Source of the DNA: Bacteroidales bacterium
Lineage (GTDB): Bacteria > Bacteroidota > Bacteroidia > Bacteroidales > WCHB1-69
Assembly (NCBI GenBank): GCA_017616775.1
Contig: JAFZXM010000052.1
Location: 1 to 64,000, forward strand
Length of the DNA stretch: 64,000 nucleotides
Direction of reading: 5' to 3'
This document shows, piece after piece, positions 51,951 through 61,431 of the stretch. Position 1 is the first letter of the stretch. Each line of letters opens with the position of its first letter. Under the pieces are notes generated by a model. The model was not told the origin of the DNA. It did no database searches and was given only the letters and a program-made list of their open reading frames with translations. The translations under genes were made by a program, and so were the position numbers.

Positions 51951-52466
51951 ATGAAACAGTTATTAATCATATTTTTGGCGGCTTGTTTGGGAATGAGTGC
52001 CATGGGTCAGGAAAATTTGTCCAAAAGAGTGATACCATTACCGTCGGTAGAAGTTAAAACATTGGATGGAAGTGTGTTTAACACAAAAGATATAAAAAAT
52101 GACGGCAAGCCTGTCATCATCTGTTTTTTTGCCACTTGGTGTAAGCCTTGCATGGCGGAATTAAAGAATATTTCGGATGAATATGAAGATTGGCAGGAAG
52201 AAACGGGGGTTAAAATATATGCCGTGTCAATAGATGATACCCGTTCTAGCTCCAGAGTGGCTCCTTTGGTAAAGGGTCAAGGTTGGGAATACGAATTTTT
52301 GTTGGATGAAAATTCGGATTTCAAACGTGCCATGAATGTGGGAGATATACCTCACACCTTTGTATTGGACGGTGAGGGCAATATAGTGTGGCAGCATGCA
52401 TCCTATGCTCCCGGTGTGGAACAAGAGTATATAGAGGCGGTAAGGCAAATTTTATCTACCAAATAG
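51951..52466 (+). CDS. TlpA-family thiol-disulfide oxidoreductase
   Basis: The 171-residue protein has a signal peptide (about 1-19) and a thioredoxin fold of the TlpA/ResA type. It carries the active site W-C-K-P-C (Cys64 and Cys67), A-V-S-I-D-D and the cis-proline loop G-D-I-P-H-T-F. It reduces or oxidises disulfides outside the cytoplasmic membrane. The next genes encode a DUF6029 barrel and an Omp28-like lipoprotein with its own C-x-x-C, so the three may act on one another. It lies nine bases before the barrel gene. Confidence 0.92.
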   Translation: MKQLLIIFLAACLGMSAMGQENLSKRVIPLPSVEVKTLDGSVFNTKDIKNDGKPVIICFFATWCKPCMAELKNISDEYEDWQEETGVKIYAVSIDDTRSSSRVAPLVKGQGWEYEFLLDENSDFKRAMNVGDIPHTFVLDGEGNIVWQHASYAPGVEQEYIEAVRQILSTK

Positions 52467-52475
52467 CATTATTGT

Positions 52476-54128
52476 ATGTTGAATAAAAATATATTGGCAG
52501 TGCTGTTTTTTGTGCTGGTATCATCATTATGGGCACAGAACCGGTTTTTGAAAAATAGCGTGATTACAGGCAATTTTCAATTGGACGGTCAATATTATAT
52601 ACCCGATACCACCATAGGCGCCGATACCATAGACAATAAAGTAAGAGCCAATGCTTTTTTGAATGTCAATTATAGTAACGGCGGATTTTCTGCGGGTTTC
52701 CGATACGAATTTTATCAATATCCTTTGATAGATTTTGAAAAAATCAACTATAAAGGGCATGGCATTCCTCATTATTATGCAGGATATAACCACGATTATT
52801 TTGAAGTGGTGGCAGGAAGTTTTTACGAACAATTCGGAAACGGGTTGATATATCGCTCGTACGAAAACCGGAATTTGGGTTTTGATAATGCCACCAACGG
52901 CATTAAAGTGGTGGGCAAACCGTATAAAGGCATCAGGCTGGTGGGTATATGGGGCACCCAACGGAATTTGTTTGTCAAAGAAGGTGAAATACGCGGGGGA
53001 GACATTGATATCTCCTTTACCGAAATGATAGATAAAATCAAAAACAGCGGATTCCGATTCGGAGTCGGCGGCAGTTTTGTTTCCAAATTTGAAAAGGATA
53101 ACGATTTGGATTATAATTTGCCGCAAAATGTAGCCGCATGGGCAACGCGTATGAATTTCGGCTATAAAGATTTTAATATCAATGCGGAATTTGCTCAAAA
53201 ATTCAACGATCCGGGTTCCCTTAACAATATGATATACAAAAACGGCCACGCCCTGTTTATCACGGCTTCGTATGCCATGAAGGGTTTGGGCGTGTATGTT
53301 ACAGGTTTGCGTACCGACAATATGGATTTTCGTGCCAAACGTAATGTGGTGCTTAACAATAATATGATTAATTATGTGCCCACTATCACCCGTGAGCACA
53401 CTTATGCATTGCCGTCCATGTTTCCTTACGCCTCGCAGCCTCTCGGGCAAATAGGCATTCAGGCGCAAGTGAATTATCAAATACCCAAAAAGACAAAAAT
53501 AGGCGGAAAATACGGCACCGATATTATGATTAATTATTCCCGTATGCACGGCATACAACAACAATGGGTGGAAGAAGCTGTTGAAAGCGGTGACATGGCC
53601 GGAACCGACGGCTACACTTCCCGCTTTTTTGCTTTTGGAGACTTGTATTATCAGGATTTGAACATAGAAATCAGCCGTAAATTCACCAAGTCGTGGAAAT
53701 TGGCGTTGTCGTATGTGTACCTTATTTATAATCAGGAGGTAATAGAAGGGCATGCGGGTGAGCCGAATGTTAACTCTCATACCGTGATAGCGGATTTGAC
53801 ATATAAAATCAACAATAAACACGCTTTGCGTTTGGAATTGCAGCATATGTATGCCAAGGAACATAACGGAAGCTGGGCTTATGCACAATTGGAATATACC
53901 GTAGCCCCCCATTGGTTTGTATCCGTTCTTGACCGTTGGAATTACGGCAACCCTAATCCGGCCAAGCGGGTGCATTATTATATGGTATCGGGTTCGTTTG
54001 TGTATAAAACGACCAAAGTTACCCTTAATTTCGGCAAACAATATGAAGGCATATTATGTGTGGGAGGTGTTTGCCGTGCCGTGCCGGCATCGTATGGAGC
54101 CGGTTTGTCGGTGGTGACATCGTTTTAA
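52476..54128 (+). CDS. DUF6029-type outer-membrane beta-barrel protein
   Basis: The 550-residue protein has a signal peptide (about 1-21, ending W-A-Q) and a long series of amphipathic beta strands. Its features (I-T-G-N-F-Q-L-D-G-Q-Y-Y near the start, F-G-N-G-L-I-Y-R-S-Y-E-N-R, a final G-A-G-L-S-V-V-T-S-F) fit the DUF6029 family that occurs between TlpA and Omp28 genes in Bacteroidota. The terminal phenylalanine is typical for BAM substrates. No plug domain is visible. Function is unknown. It precedes the Omp28 gene by 25 bases. Confidence 0.72.
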   Translation: MLNKNILAVLFFVLVSSLWAQNRFLKNSVITGNFQLDGQYYIPDTTIGADTIDNKVRANAFLNVNYSNGGFSAGFRYEFYQYPLIDFEKINYKGHGIPHYYAGYNHDYFEVVAGSFYEQFGNGLIYRSYENRNLGFDNATNGIKVVGKPYKGIRLVGIWGTQRNLFVKEGEIRGGDIDISFTEMIDKIKNSGFRFGVGGSFVSKFEKDNDLDYNLPQNVAAWATRMNFGYKDFNINAEFAQKFNDPGSLNNMIYKNGHALFITASYAMKGLGVYVTGLRTDNMDFRAKRNVVLNNNMINYVPTITREHTYALPSMFPYASQPLGQIGIQAQVNYQIPKKTKIGGKYGTDIMINYSRMHGIQQQWVEEAVESGDMAGTDGYTSRFFAFGDLYYQDLNIEISRKFTKSWKLALSYVYLIYNQEVIEGHAGEPNVNSHTVIADLTYKINNKHALRLELQHMYAKEHNGSWAYAQLEYTVAPHWFVSVLDRWNYGNPNPAKRVHYYMVSGSFVYKTTKVTLNFGKQYEGILCVGGVCRAVPASYGAGLSVVTSF

Positions 54129-54153
54129 TAGGATAACAGATAATTAAAAATAA

Positions 54154-55032
54154 ATGAAAAAAATAGCGTTATGGATAGCTGCCGTTTTTGTGTTGGCGGC
54201 TTGCGATAAAATAGAAAAACCCTATAAGGTGGAGCATCCTAAGGTGCTTATCAGCGTGGATACCCCCCAATTTGAAGTAATAGACCGTGCCCTGCAAAAA
54301 ATATTGGTAGAAGAATACACAGGGCATAAGTGTTCCAATTGTCCGGCAGGACGAGTGACTATTGAAGAATTGACGGCAGCAATGAAAGATACATTGGTGG
54401 TTTTGGCATTGCATGCAGGGGTGGATGGCCAAGTGAAACCGGACCTTGAATTGGATTTGTGTGATAAAGGATTTGGAAATGATTATCGTACAACTGCAGG
54501 AAATCAATATGCAAAAGATTTTGGAATTAGCAAATTACCCGTCGCTGTATTCAATCGCACCCGCTGGAATGATAAATATGAACAAGAAAGGCCCAATTGG
54601 AAGGAAGTTGCGGGCATGTTGCCGAGAACACAGGCCGGGCAAGGTTTACAAATAATTCCCGTATGGAATGAGGCGGCCGACACTTTGTTCGTATTTGTAA
54701 ATGCAACGTTGTTTAATGACGCCTCCCGCTCAATGCGTTTAACCGTGCTGATGTCGGAAGATAGTATAGTGTCACCGCAAATGAATACAACACCTTATGG
54801 AGCGAATCCTGTAATATGTGATTATGTGCACAGTCACATGTTGCGGGCCAATATTTCACCTATAGACGGAACAGCCCTTAAAATAGCTTCGGCAGGAGAA
54901 AGCGTAATATGTGCTTATGCCCTTAAGTGGTCATCATTATGGAAAAAGAACGATAGTCATATTATCGCCTTTATAAGCGATGCCGATACACACGAGGTGT
55001 TGCAAGCGGAAGAATGTAAATTGAAAGAATAG
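54154..55032 (+). CDS. Omp28-related lipoprotein with C-x-x-C motif
   Basis: The 292-residue protein resembles Omp28 of Porphyromonas gingivalis: a lipoprotein signal ending L-A-A-C (Cys17), then E-Y-T-G-H-K-C-S-N-C-P-A-G (Cys60, Cys63) at the start of a thioredoxin-like domain, a conserved G-I-S-K-L-P-V-A-V-F-N-R, and a C-terminal beta-sandwich (about 165-290). The C-x-x-C fits a redox or metal role. It is the third gene of the TlpA-DUF6029-Omp28 set. The flippase GTG start overlaps its stop by one base. Confidence 0.85.
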   Translation: MKKIALWIAAVFVLAACDKIEKPYKVEHPKVLISVDTPQFEVIDRALQKILVEEYTGHKCSNCPAGRVTIEELTAAMKDTLVVLALHAGVDGQVKPDLELDLCDKGFGNDYRTTAGNQYAKDFGISKLPVAVFNRTRWNDKYEQERPNWKEVAGMLPRTQAGQGLQIIPVWNEAADTLFVFVNATLFNDASRSMRLTVLMSEDSIVSPQMNTTPYGANPVICDYVHSHMLRANISPIDGTALKIASAGESVICAYALKWSSLWKKNDSHIIAFISDADTHEVLQAEECKLKE

Positions 55033-56528
55033 TGGCACAATTAAAAAGGTTGGCAGGGCAAACGGCCATATATGGGCTCAGCAGTATAGTGGGGCGTTTT
55101 CTCAACTATTTGTTGGTGCCGTTGTATACTTATAAAATAGCCGCGGAAACGGGCGGATACGGAATCGTGACCAATATTTATGCCTATACGGGTTTGTTGT
55201 TGGTATTGCTCACTTTTGGAATGGAGACCACCTATTTTCGTTTTGCCAATAAAGAAGGTGTGAATCCCGACAGGGCGTTTTCCACTGCTCAATGGGCTGT
55301 GGGTTTGGTAGCCCTGTGTTTTGTATTCTTATTGGCAGCATTTTTTAAGCCCGTAGCGGCGCTGCTCAATTATTCCTCCCATCCGGAATATGTGCTCATG
55401 ATGGGAATAGTGGTTGCTTTTGATGCCTTTCAGGCGATATTGTTTTCACATTTGCGTTATGAAAACAAGGCAGTCAAATTTGCCGCCCTCAAATTGATAT
55501 TCATTATCTGTAATATATTGCTCAATTTGTTTGTTTTCTTGTTGGCACCGGTATTGCACACCCGCTATCCGCATTTGATGGCATGGTATCATCCGAATTA
55601 TCAGGTGGGGTATATATTTGTGGTGAATATGATATGTACCGTCAGCATCACTTTGGGCTTTGTGCCCGAACTGAAAAAAATGCGCTACGGCATGGATGTG
55701 TCCATGCTTAAGCAAATGCTGAAATATACCTGGCCTTTGTTGTTGCTGGGCTTGGCCGGAATATTGAACCAGGTGGCCGATAAAATATGTTATCGTTTTA
55801 TTGTGCCCGGACAAGAAGGGGAGGTGCAGTTGGGAATATATGGAGCTTGTGTGAAAATAGCCATGATAATGGCCATGATAACACAGGCGTTCCGATATGC
55901 TTACGAGCCTTTTGTGTTCGGCGGCAGCCGCAGTAAAGAAAATAAAGAAGTGCAGGCAGTGGTGATGAAATATTTTGTCATGTTCACTTTGTTCGCCTTT
56001 TTGGCTGTGGTGATGTATATGGATATATTGCGCTATATTATCAGGCAGGATTATTGGGAGGGCTTGGCTGCTGTTCCCATTGTGATGATGGCGGAAATAT
56101 TCATGGGCATATATTTTAATTTGTCGTTTTGGTACAAACTCACCGACCGAACCTGGTGGGGAGCCGTGTTCTCCTTTATAGGATGTGCCGTATTGTTGGC
56201 CGTTAATTTTATTTTTGTGCCCCGTTACGGTTATATGGCATGCGCATGGGGCGGTTTTGCAGGATACGGCACTTGTATGGTGCTGTCGTATTGGGTGGGA
56301 CAAAAGCAAGCACCCGTTGCTTACCCTCTCAAATCCATATTCGCTTATTTTATGCTTGCCACAGCATTGTTTTTTATCAGCAAGGCCATACATATTGAAC
56401 ACATGTGGCTTTCCCTGACGGTGAATACTTTGTTGCTGTCGGTATATGTGGCCGCAGTCGCATATCAGGAAAGAACATTGGTGAGCAATGTGATGAATAT
56501 GGTAAAACAAAAAATATTCAAACGTTAG
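55032..56528 (+). CDS. Oligosaccharide flippase (Wzx/MATE-like)
   Basis: The 498-residue protein has 12 to 14 membrane helices and the polysaccharide-flippase pattern: A-G-Q-T-A-I-Y-G-L-S-S-I-V-G-R near the N-terminus, a F-G-M-E-T-T-Y-F-R-F motif (about 62-71), and the later A-Q-F/R-Y-A-Y-E-P-F. It moves lipid-linked sugars across the inner membrane. It starts with GTG at 55032, overlapping the Omp28 stop by one base (TAGTG), so translation is coupled. Such a gene after Omp28, and close to a lipid A gene, suggests a surface-glycan role, but the cargo is unknown. Confidence 0.87.
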   Translation: MAQLKRLAGQTAIYGLSSIVGRFLNYLLVPLYTYKIAAETGGYGIVTNIYAYTGLLLVLLTFGMETTYFRFANKEGVNPDRAFSTAQWAVGLVALCFVFLLAAFFKPVAALLNYSSHPEYVLMMGIVVAFDAFQAILFSHLRYENKAVKFAALKLIFIICNILLNLFVFLLAPVLHTRYPHLMAWYHPNYQVGYIFVVNMICTVSITLGFVPELKKMRYGMDVSMLKQMLKYTWPLLLLGLAGILNQVADKICYRFIVPGQEGEVQLGIYGACVKIAMIMAMITQAFRYAYEPFVFGGSRSKENKEVQAVVMKYFVMFTLFAFLAVVMYMDILRYIIRQDYWEGLAAVPIVMMAEIFMGIYFNLSFWYKLTDRTWWGAVFSFIGCAVLLAVNFIFVPRYGYMACAWGGFAGYGTCMVLSYWVGQKQAPVAYPLKSIFAYFMLATALFFISKAIHIEHMWLSLTVNTLLLSVYVAAVAYQERTLVSNVMNMVKQKIFKR

Positions 56529-56532
56529 CACT

Positions 56533-57480
56533 ATGGGTAAAGGCAAAGTATTGGTGTTGGATTCCGTTCATCCTGACATGATTGCCCGCTTGTCGGATTT
56601 GGGATATGAATGCGAAGTGATAGCAATGGATTATCCTGAATTGCTGGCAGGTATATCTGCTTATACAGGCCTTGTTATCCGAAGCCGGTGCGCCGTGGAT
56701 AAGCCTGTGATAGATGCGGCCGTCCGTTTGAAATTCATAGCCCGGGTGGGAGCAGGCATGGAAAATATAGATACTTTGTATGCCCGGCAAAAAGGAATAG
56801 CATGTTTAAATTCTCCGGAAGGCAATGCCGATGCGGTAGGAGAATATGTTATAGGAAGCCTTCTGGCTTTGTTCCGGCATACGGTGCAAGCCGATATTCA
56901 GGTGCGTAGGGGTGAATGGCAGAGAAAAAGCAATACGGGATTGGAGTTGAACAGTAAGACAGTGGGCATTATCGGTTATGGCAATATGGGACACAGCGTG
57001 GCTAAAAAATTGAGCGGATTCGGATGCAAGGTGTTGGTCTATGATAAATACAAGCAAAATTACGGAGATGCTTATGCCGAGCAGGTATCGTTGGAAACAT
57101 TGCGTCAGCAAGCGGATATAGTAAGTGTGCATATAAACTATATGCCTGAAAATCATTATTATATCAACGGTTCGTTTATACATGATTTTAAAAAACAAAT
57201 ATATATAGTCAATACTTCAAGAGGCAAGGTGTTGAACACATCCGATTTGGCAGAGGCATTGTCGGAAGGGAAAGTGTCAGGTGCTGTATTGGATGTGTTG
57301 GAATATGAAGATATACGTTTGCAAAATGCCCCTAAGGAACAATGGGATGAGGCCATGCAAAAGTTGGCGCAAAACGCCAATGTGATATTGTCCCCGCACA
57401 TAGCGGGACAAACGTATGAATCGCAAATAAAACATGTGAAAGTATTGGCGGAAAAAATCAAACAATTGTCATTGGAGTAA
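56533..57480 (+). CDS. D-isomer-specific 2-hydroxyacid dehydrogenase
   Basis: The 315-residue protein is an NAD-dependent dehydrogenase like phosphoglycerate dehydrogenase. The NAD motif G-I-I-G-Y-G-N-M-G is at about 143-151. Catalytic residues fit the family: arginine in N-T-S-R-G-K-V (about 227-233), acidic residue in D-V-L-E-Y-E, and histidine in S-P-H-I-A-G. No ACT domain follows, so serine feedback is not visible. It lies four bases after the flippase and nine before the membrane protein gene. The substrate is not known; serine synthesis is possible. Confidence 0.87.
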   Translation: MGKGKVLVLDSVHPDMIARLSDLGYECEVIAMDYPELLAGISAYTGLVIRSRCAVDKPVIDAAVRLKFIARVGAGMENIDTLYARQKGIACLNSPEGNADAVGEYVIGSLLALFRHTVQADIQVRRGEWQRKSNTGLELNSKTVGIIGYGNMGHSVAKKLSGFGCKVLVYDKYKQNYGDAYAEQVSLETLRQQADIVSVHINYMPENHYYINGSFIHDFKKQIYIVNTSRGKVLNTSDLAEALSEGKVSGAVLDVLEYEDIRLQNAPKEQWDEAMQKLAQNANVILSPHIAGQTYESQIKHVKVLAEKIKQLSLE

Positions 57481-57489
57481 TATTTAAGA

Positions 57490-58818
57490 ATGGAAGTAAT
57501 ATTAACATTATTCTATACGGTTGTTTTTATGGTATTGATATACAAGCTGCCGTATTTTCAGTCAAAAAATATTTCTTCACGTTTGTTGTGCCTGTTATTC
57601 GGATTAAAGGTATTGGCCGGAGTGAGCATGTATTTGGTATATACTTATTATTACCCCGACAGGTCGCAAGCGGATATTTTCCGTTATTTCGATGATGCCA
57701 AAGTGATATACAATGCTTTGCCTGAGCGGCCTGCGGATTATTTGCGTATTTTAGCGGGAATAGGCAACGATACACCTTATTTTAACGACCATTATTATGT
57801 ATATCTCAATCATTGGGAAAGAGAAATAGTGACCAATATTTTTAGCGATTCGCATACCATTATCAGGTTTAATGCTTTGGTGATGCTGTTTTCTTTCGGC
57901 TATTTCAATGTGCATAATGTGTTTGCCGCATTCATGGCGTTTTGCGGATTGTTTTCTATTTACAAATGGCTGGAACGTTATCTTAAGCATTTGAACATTT
58001 ATCATGTCATTGCCGTGTTTTTGCTTCCTTCGGTGTTGTTCTGGACATCGGGGGTGCTCAAAGAAAGCATTATCATATTCGGTGTCGGCATGTTTATATA
58101 TGGCACAGACAGCGCGTGTGACCATAACATGCCGTGGCAACGGCGTGTTGCGTATGCCGTTTGTGCTCTTTTGGGGGCAGTGCTTCTGGTTTACACCAAA
58201 TTGTATTATCTGTTGATATCGCTATTGCTGACGGCTGTATTTATTTTTAACAGATGCAGGCGGATATCACATCCTTTGTGGTCTTATGTCATAGCGTTGG
58301 CGGTAGTGGTCCCGGCCATCTATTTGCCGGCATGTCATGCCGGTTATGATGCATTGGAACTGATAGCCTACAAGCATAACGATATGCTGAATTTGGGATT
58401 AAGCGATCATGCCCAAATGACGGATTTTACCCGTCTGCAGGCGGATATTACATCATTTTTGGCATATCTGCCGCAAGCGGTGTTCAATGTGTTATTCAAA
58501 CCGTTGCCTTTTTCAAGCTTTTCACCTATGGTGATGGCGGCATGGGCGGAAAATATGCTGTTGTGGATATTTGCTTTGTTGATGTTATGTATGGGAGGCA
58601 AGTGGCAGGCAAAAAACAAGAATGTTTTTTATATGTGTTTGTTGCTTTTTCTGGCCAATACCGTGGTGATAGGATTGAGCGTGCCCATAGTGGGGGCTAT
58701 AGCAAGATACAGATGTGTTACTTTGCCTTTCTGTATGTTGGCTGTGTGCCTTTGTGTGGATGAATACACTTTGAACAAACGGTGGAAAGCGATACAAAAA
58801 AAATGTAGAAGGCGGTAG
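57490..58818 (+). CDS. Polytopic membrane protein, possible glycan polymerase-like
   Basis: The 442-residue protein has about ten membrane helices and a long loop near residues 50-110. It contains a conserved-looking S-G-V-L-K-E-S-I-I-I segment (about 187-196), seen in uncharacterised Bacteroidota proteins next to polysaccharide genes. No catalytic family is recognised. It lies nine bases after the dehydrogenase and its stop directly precedes the lpxB start. O-antigen polymerase or lipid-linked glycosyltransferase activity is an inference from topology and context only. Confidence 0.7.
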   Translation: MEVILTLFYTVVFMVLIYKLPYFQSKNISSRLLCLLFGLKVLAGVSMYLVYTYYYPDRSQADIFRYFDDAKVIYNALPERPADYLRILAGIGNDTPYFNDHYYVYLNHWEREIVTNIFSDSHTIIRFNALVMLFSFGYFNVHNVFAAFMAFCGLFSIYKWLERYLKHLNIYHVIAVFLLPSVLFWTSGVLKESIIIFGVGMFIYGTDSACDHNMPWQRRVAYAVCALLGAVLLVYTKLYYLLISLLLTAVFIFNRCRRISHPLWSYVIALAVVVPAIYLPACHAGYDALELIAYKHNDMLNLGLSDHAQMTDFTRLQADITSFLAYLPQAVFNVLFKPLPFSSFSPMVMAAWAENMLLWIFALLMLCMGGKWQAKNKNVFYMCLLLFLANTVVIGLSVPIVGAIARYRCVTLPFCMLAVCLCVDEYTLNKRWKAIQKKCRRR

Positions 58819-59949
58819 ATGAAATATTATATCATATCAGGAGAGGCTTCGGGCGATTTGCATGCTGCAAATTTGGTGAAGCATATTTTTTTGCGGGATA
58901 CCCGGGCACAAGTGCGGGCGTGGGGCGGCAATTTGCTTCGGCAAGCAGGCGCCTGTGTGGTAAAGGATTATAGTGAAACAGCCTATATGGGTTTTGTGGA
59001 AGTGCTGACACATTTAAGAAGCATAGTTCGCAATTTCGCCTTTTGCAAGAAAGATATTTTGACCTATCAGCCGGATGTGGTGATATTGGTGGATTATCCG
59101 GGCTTTAATTTGCGTATCGCCCGATATTTGCACAAGCATAAAATCCCTGTGTATTATTATATCTCTCCGCAAGTGTGGGCATGGAAAAAAAACAGGGTGC
59201 ATACCATACGTCAAAATGTGGATGAAATGTTTGTGATTTTACCGTTTGAACAGGAATTTTATGCTCAATACGGGGTGAAGGTACATTATTTCGGTCATCC
59301 GTTGTTGGATGTGGTGCAACAATTTAAAGCTGATGCGGACTTTGCAGGCAAATACGTTGCCGGCGAACGTCCTGTTGTGGCTGTTTTACCGGGCAGCCGA
59401 CATCAGGAAATAAAGCGGATGTTGCCGGTAATGCTGGCTGTTGCAGGCAAATATAAAGATTATCAATTTATCATTGCCGGAGTGGAACAACATAAAAAAC
59501 TGTATGGGCAATATGTGCACGGCGATAATATAAAAATAATGTATAACAATACTTATAATTTGCTCTCTCACGCCTGTGCGGCCATGGTGACTTCGGGAAC
59601 GGCCACTTTGGAAACGGCTCTTTTCAATGTGCCTCAGGTAGTGTGCTATAAGGCTACTTATTTGTCGTATTATATAGCTAAACACTTAGTCAAAGGCATT
59701 AAGTATATATCCTTGGTGAATTTGATTGCCGACGACGATTTGGTGAAAGAATTGATACAATCGGATATGAATGTAAATTCATTGCAACAGGAGTTGGATA
59801 AAATATTGCAAGGAGCAGCCAGAAATAATATGCTGCAAAAATATGACCGCCTGCATCAAAAATTAGGAGACGGTAAGGCAACGGAAAAAATAGTCGCTAA
59901 TATGATAGAATTGTTGCACCGGAAAAATGCACGTGAAAGCACTGAATGA
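58819..59949 (+). CDS. lpxB: Lipid-A-disaccharide synthase (LpxB)
   Basis: LpxB joins lipid X and UDP-diacylglucosamine into the lipid A disaccharide at the inner membrane. The 376-residue GT19 enzyme has S-G-E-A-S-G-D (7-13) at the N-terminus, V-D-Y-P-G-F-N-L-R, Y-I-S-P-Q-V-W-A-W, F-G-H-P-L-L-D, L-P-G-S-R and the late S-G-T-A-T-L-E. Its start codon follows directly after the previous stop, so it is part of the TlpA-to-lpxB run. lpxD of the same pathway lies far away at 771-1748. Confidence 0.96.
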   Translation: MKYYIISGEASGDLHAANLVKHIFLRDTRAQVRAWGGNLLRQAGACVVKDYSETAYMGFVEVLTHLRSIVRNFAFCKKDILTYQPDVVILVDYPGFNLRIARYLHKHKIPVYYYISPQVWAWKKNRVHTIRQNVDEMFVILPFEQEFYAQYGVKVHYFGHPLLDVVQQFKADADFAGKYVAGERPVVAVLPGSRHQEIKRMLPVMLAVAGKYKDYQFIIAGVEQHKKLYGQYVHGDNIKIMYNNTYNLLSHACAAMVTSGTATLETALFNVPQVVCYKATYLSYYIAKHLVKGIKYISLVNLIADDDLVKELIQSDMNVNSLQQELDKILQGAARNNMLQKYDRLHQKLGDGKATEKIVANMIELLHRKNARESTE

Positions 59950-60076
59950 AATCCATCCTGTTGCAAAGGAACTGTTATGCCGATAAAAGATGATTCGCGG
60001 GGCAAAAGAAAAAAATCAAACGGCGGCCAGCAAAAAAAAAAGAGGGCTGAAAAAATTTTTATAGTGAAATATTTGC

Positions 60077-60084
60077 TACCTTTG
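60077..60084 (+). promoter_or_regulatory. TAnnTTTG promoter element of rocD
   Basis: The sequence reads TACCTTTG, 43 bases before the rocD start. Confidence 0.7.
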
Positions 60085-60127
60085 CATAATCAATAAACAA
60101 ATATGAAATAACATTAAAAATTTTAAT

Positions 60128-61363
60128 ATGAATATTGAAAAAATAACATCAAGCCAGCAGGCTATGGAAATGGAAGCCCGTTACGGAGCTCATAATTACC
60201 ATCCGCTTCCGGTGGTATTGGCAAAAGGTAAAGGTCCCTTTGTGTGGGATGTGGAAGGTAAAAAGTATTTTGATTTTCTTTCAGCATATTCGGCTGTAAA
60301 TCAAGGTCATTGTCACCCTAAAATTATCAAAGCATTATGTGACCAAGCTCAAATGCTTACTTTGAGTTCACGTGCATTTTACAATGATTGTTTGGGTGTG
60401 TGGGAAAAATATGTCACCGAATATTTCGGATACGATAAAGTATTGCCCATGAACAGCGGAGCCGAAGCAGACGAAACGGCTTTGAAATTGGCCCGCCGTT
60501 GGGGTGTGGTTAAAAAAGGTATTCCTAATGACGAAGTGATGATAGTATGTTGCGAAGGCAACTTCCACGGACGTACCATTACCATTATCACCATGAGTAA
60601 TGACCCTGAAAGTTACGCTAATTACGGTCCTATGACACCCGGTTTTATTCGTATTCCTTACAATGATCCCGATGCATTGGAGAAAGTGTTGGCGGAAAAA
60701 GCCGATAAAATTGCAGGATTTTTATTGGAACCCATTCAAGGAGAGGCCGGTGTGTATGTGCCCGATGACGGATATCTGAAAAAATGTTACGATATATGTC
60801 ATAAATATAATGTATTGTTTATGGCCGACGAGGTTCAATGCGGTATAGCAAGAACAGGAAAAATGTTGGCATGTGACCACGAAGGTGTTCGTCCCGATAT
60901 ACTTATATTGGGTAAAGCTTTGGGCGGCGGCGTGGTGCCTGTATCGGCAGTGTTGGCAGATGATGACATTATGCTTAACATTAAACCGGGAGAACACGGC
61001 TCCACTTTCGGAGGCAATCCTATTGCTGCAAAAGTCAGTATAGCTGCTTTGGAAGTGATAAGAGAAGAAAATTTAATGGAAAAAGCCGATCGTTTGGGTA
61101 AAATTTTCCGTGAAGAAGTAGGAAAGATACAATCTCCCATGATAGAAAAAGTTCGCGGTAAAGGTTTGCTCAATGCAGTGATTATCCGTCCTAAAGACGG
61201 TAAAGAAGCATGGGATGTGTGTCTGAAAATGAGAGATTTGGGTTTGTTGGCAAAGCCTACACACCAGCACATCATTCGTTTTGCTCCTCCATTGGTTATC
61301 ACGGAAGAAGAGTTGCGTGAAGCTATAGAAATTATCAAAAAAGCAATAAAGTCGTTTGAATAG
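60128..61363 (+). CDS. rocD: Ornithine--oxo-acid transaminase (ornithine aminotransferase)
   Basis: The enzyme moves the delta-amino group of ornithine to 2-oxoglutarate, giving glutamate semialdehyde, with PLP. The 411-residue protein is full length and matches class III aminotransferases: [15 protein letters not shown] (109-123), G-N-F-H-G-R-T (144-150), E-P-I-Q-G-E-A-G (201-208), D-E-V-Q-C-G (234-239) and the PLP lysine Lys263 in L-G-K-A-L-G-G-G. The [10 protein letters not shown] start region is typical of RocD. It is a single gene with its own promoter and terminator. With tryptophanase it fits amino acid use. Confidence 0.94.
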   Translation: MNIEKITSSQQAMEMEARYGAHNYHPLPVVLAKGKGPFVWDVEGKKYFDFLSAYSAVNQGHCHPKIIKALCDQAQMLTLSSRAFYNDCLGVWEKYVTEYFGYDKVLPMNSGAEADETALKLARRWGVVKKGIPNDEVMIVCCEGNFHGRTITIITMSNDPESYANYGPMTPGFIRIPYNDPDALEKVLAEKADKIAGFLLEPIQGEAGVYVPDDGYLKKCYDICHKYNVLFMADEVQCGIARTGKMLACDHEGVRPDILILGKALGGGVVPVSAVLADDDIMLNIKPGEHGSTFGGNPIAAKVSIAALEVIREENLMEKADRLGKIFREEVGKIQSPMIEKVRGKGLLNAVIIRPKDGKEAWDVCLKMRDLGLLAKPTHQHIIRFAPPLVITEEELREAIEIIKKAIKSFE

Positions 61364-61380
61364 CAGATTGATAATATAAG

Positions 61381-61411
61381 AAAAGCAGCCTTGCGGCTGC
61401 TTTTCTTTTTT
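61381..61411 (+). terminator. Rho-independent terminator of rocD
   Basis: Bases 61381-61390 pair exactly with 61395-61404 around a TTGC loop, followed by a T-rich run to 61411. It lies 17 bases after the rocD stop and 20 bases from the convergent pnuC stop. On the minus strand no T run follows, so it serves rocD mainly. Confidence 0.85.
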
Positions 61412-61431
61412 ATAAAACAGGCAAACGGCTT

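Noticed and set aside
52527..54041. 504-codon open frame on the minus strand
   Set aside because: It lies entirely inside the DUF6029 barrel gene on the other strand, has no family motifs and an unnatural residue mix. It is a shadow of the barrel's codon use.
59977..60051. Small basic open frame of 24 codons between lpxB and rocD
   Set aside because: Too short, poly-lysine from an A-rich run, no promoter or family support.
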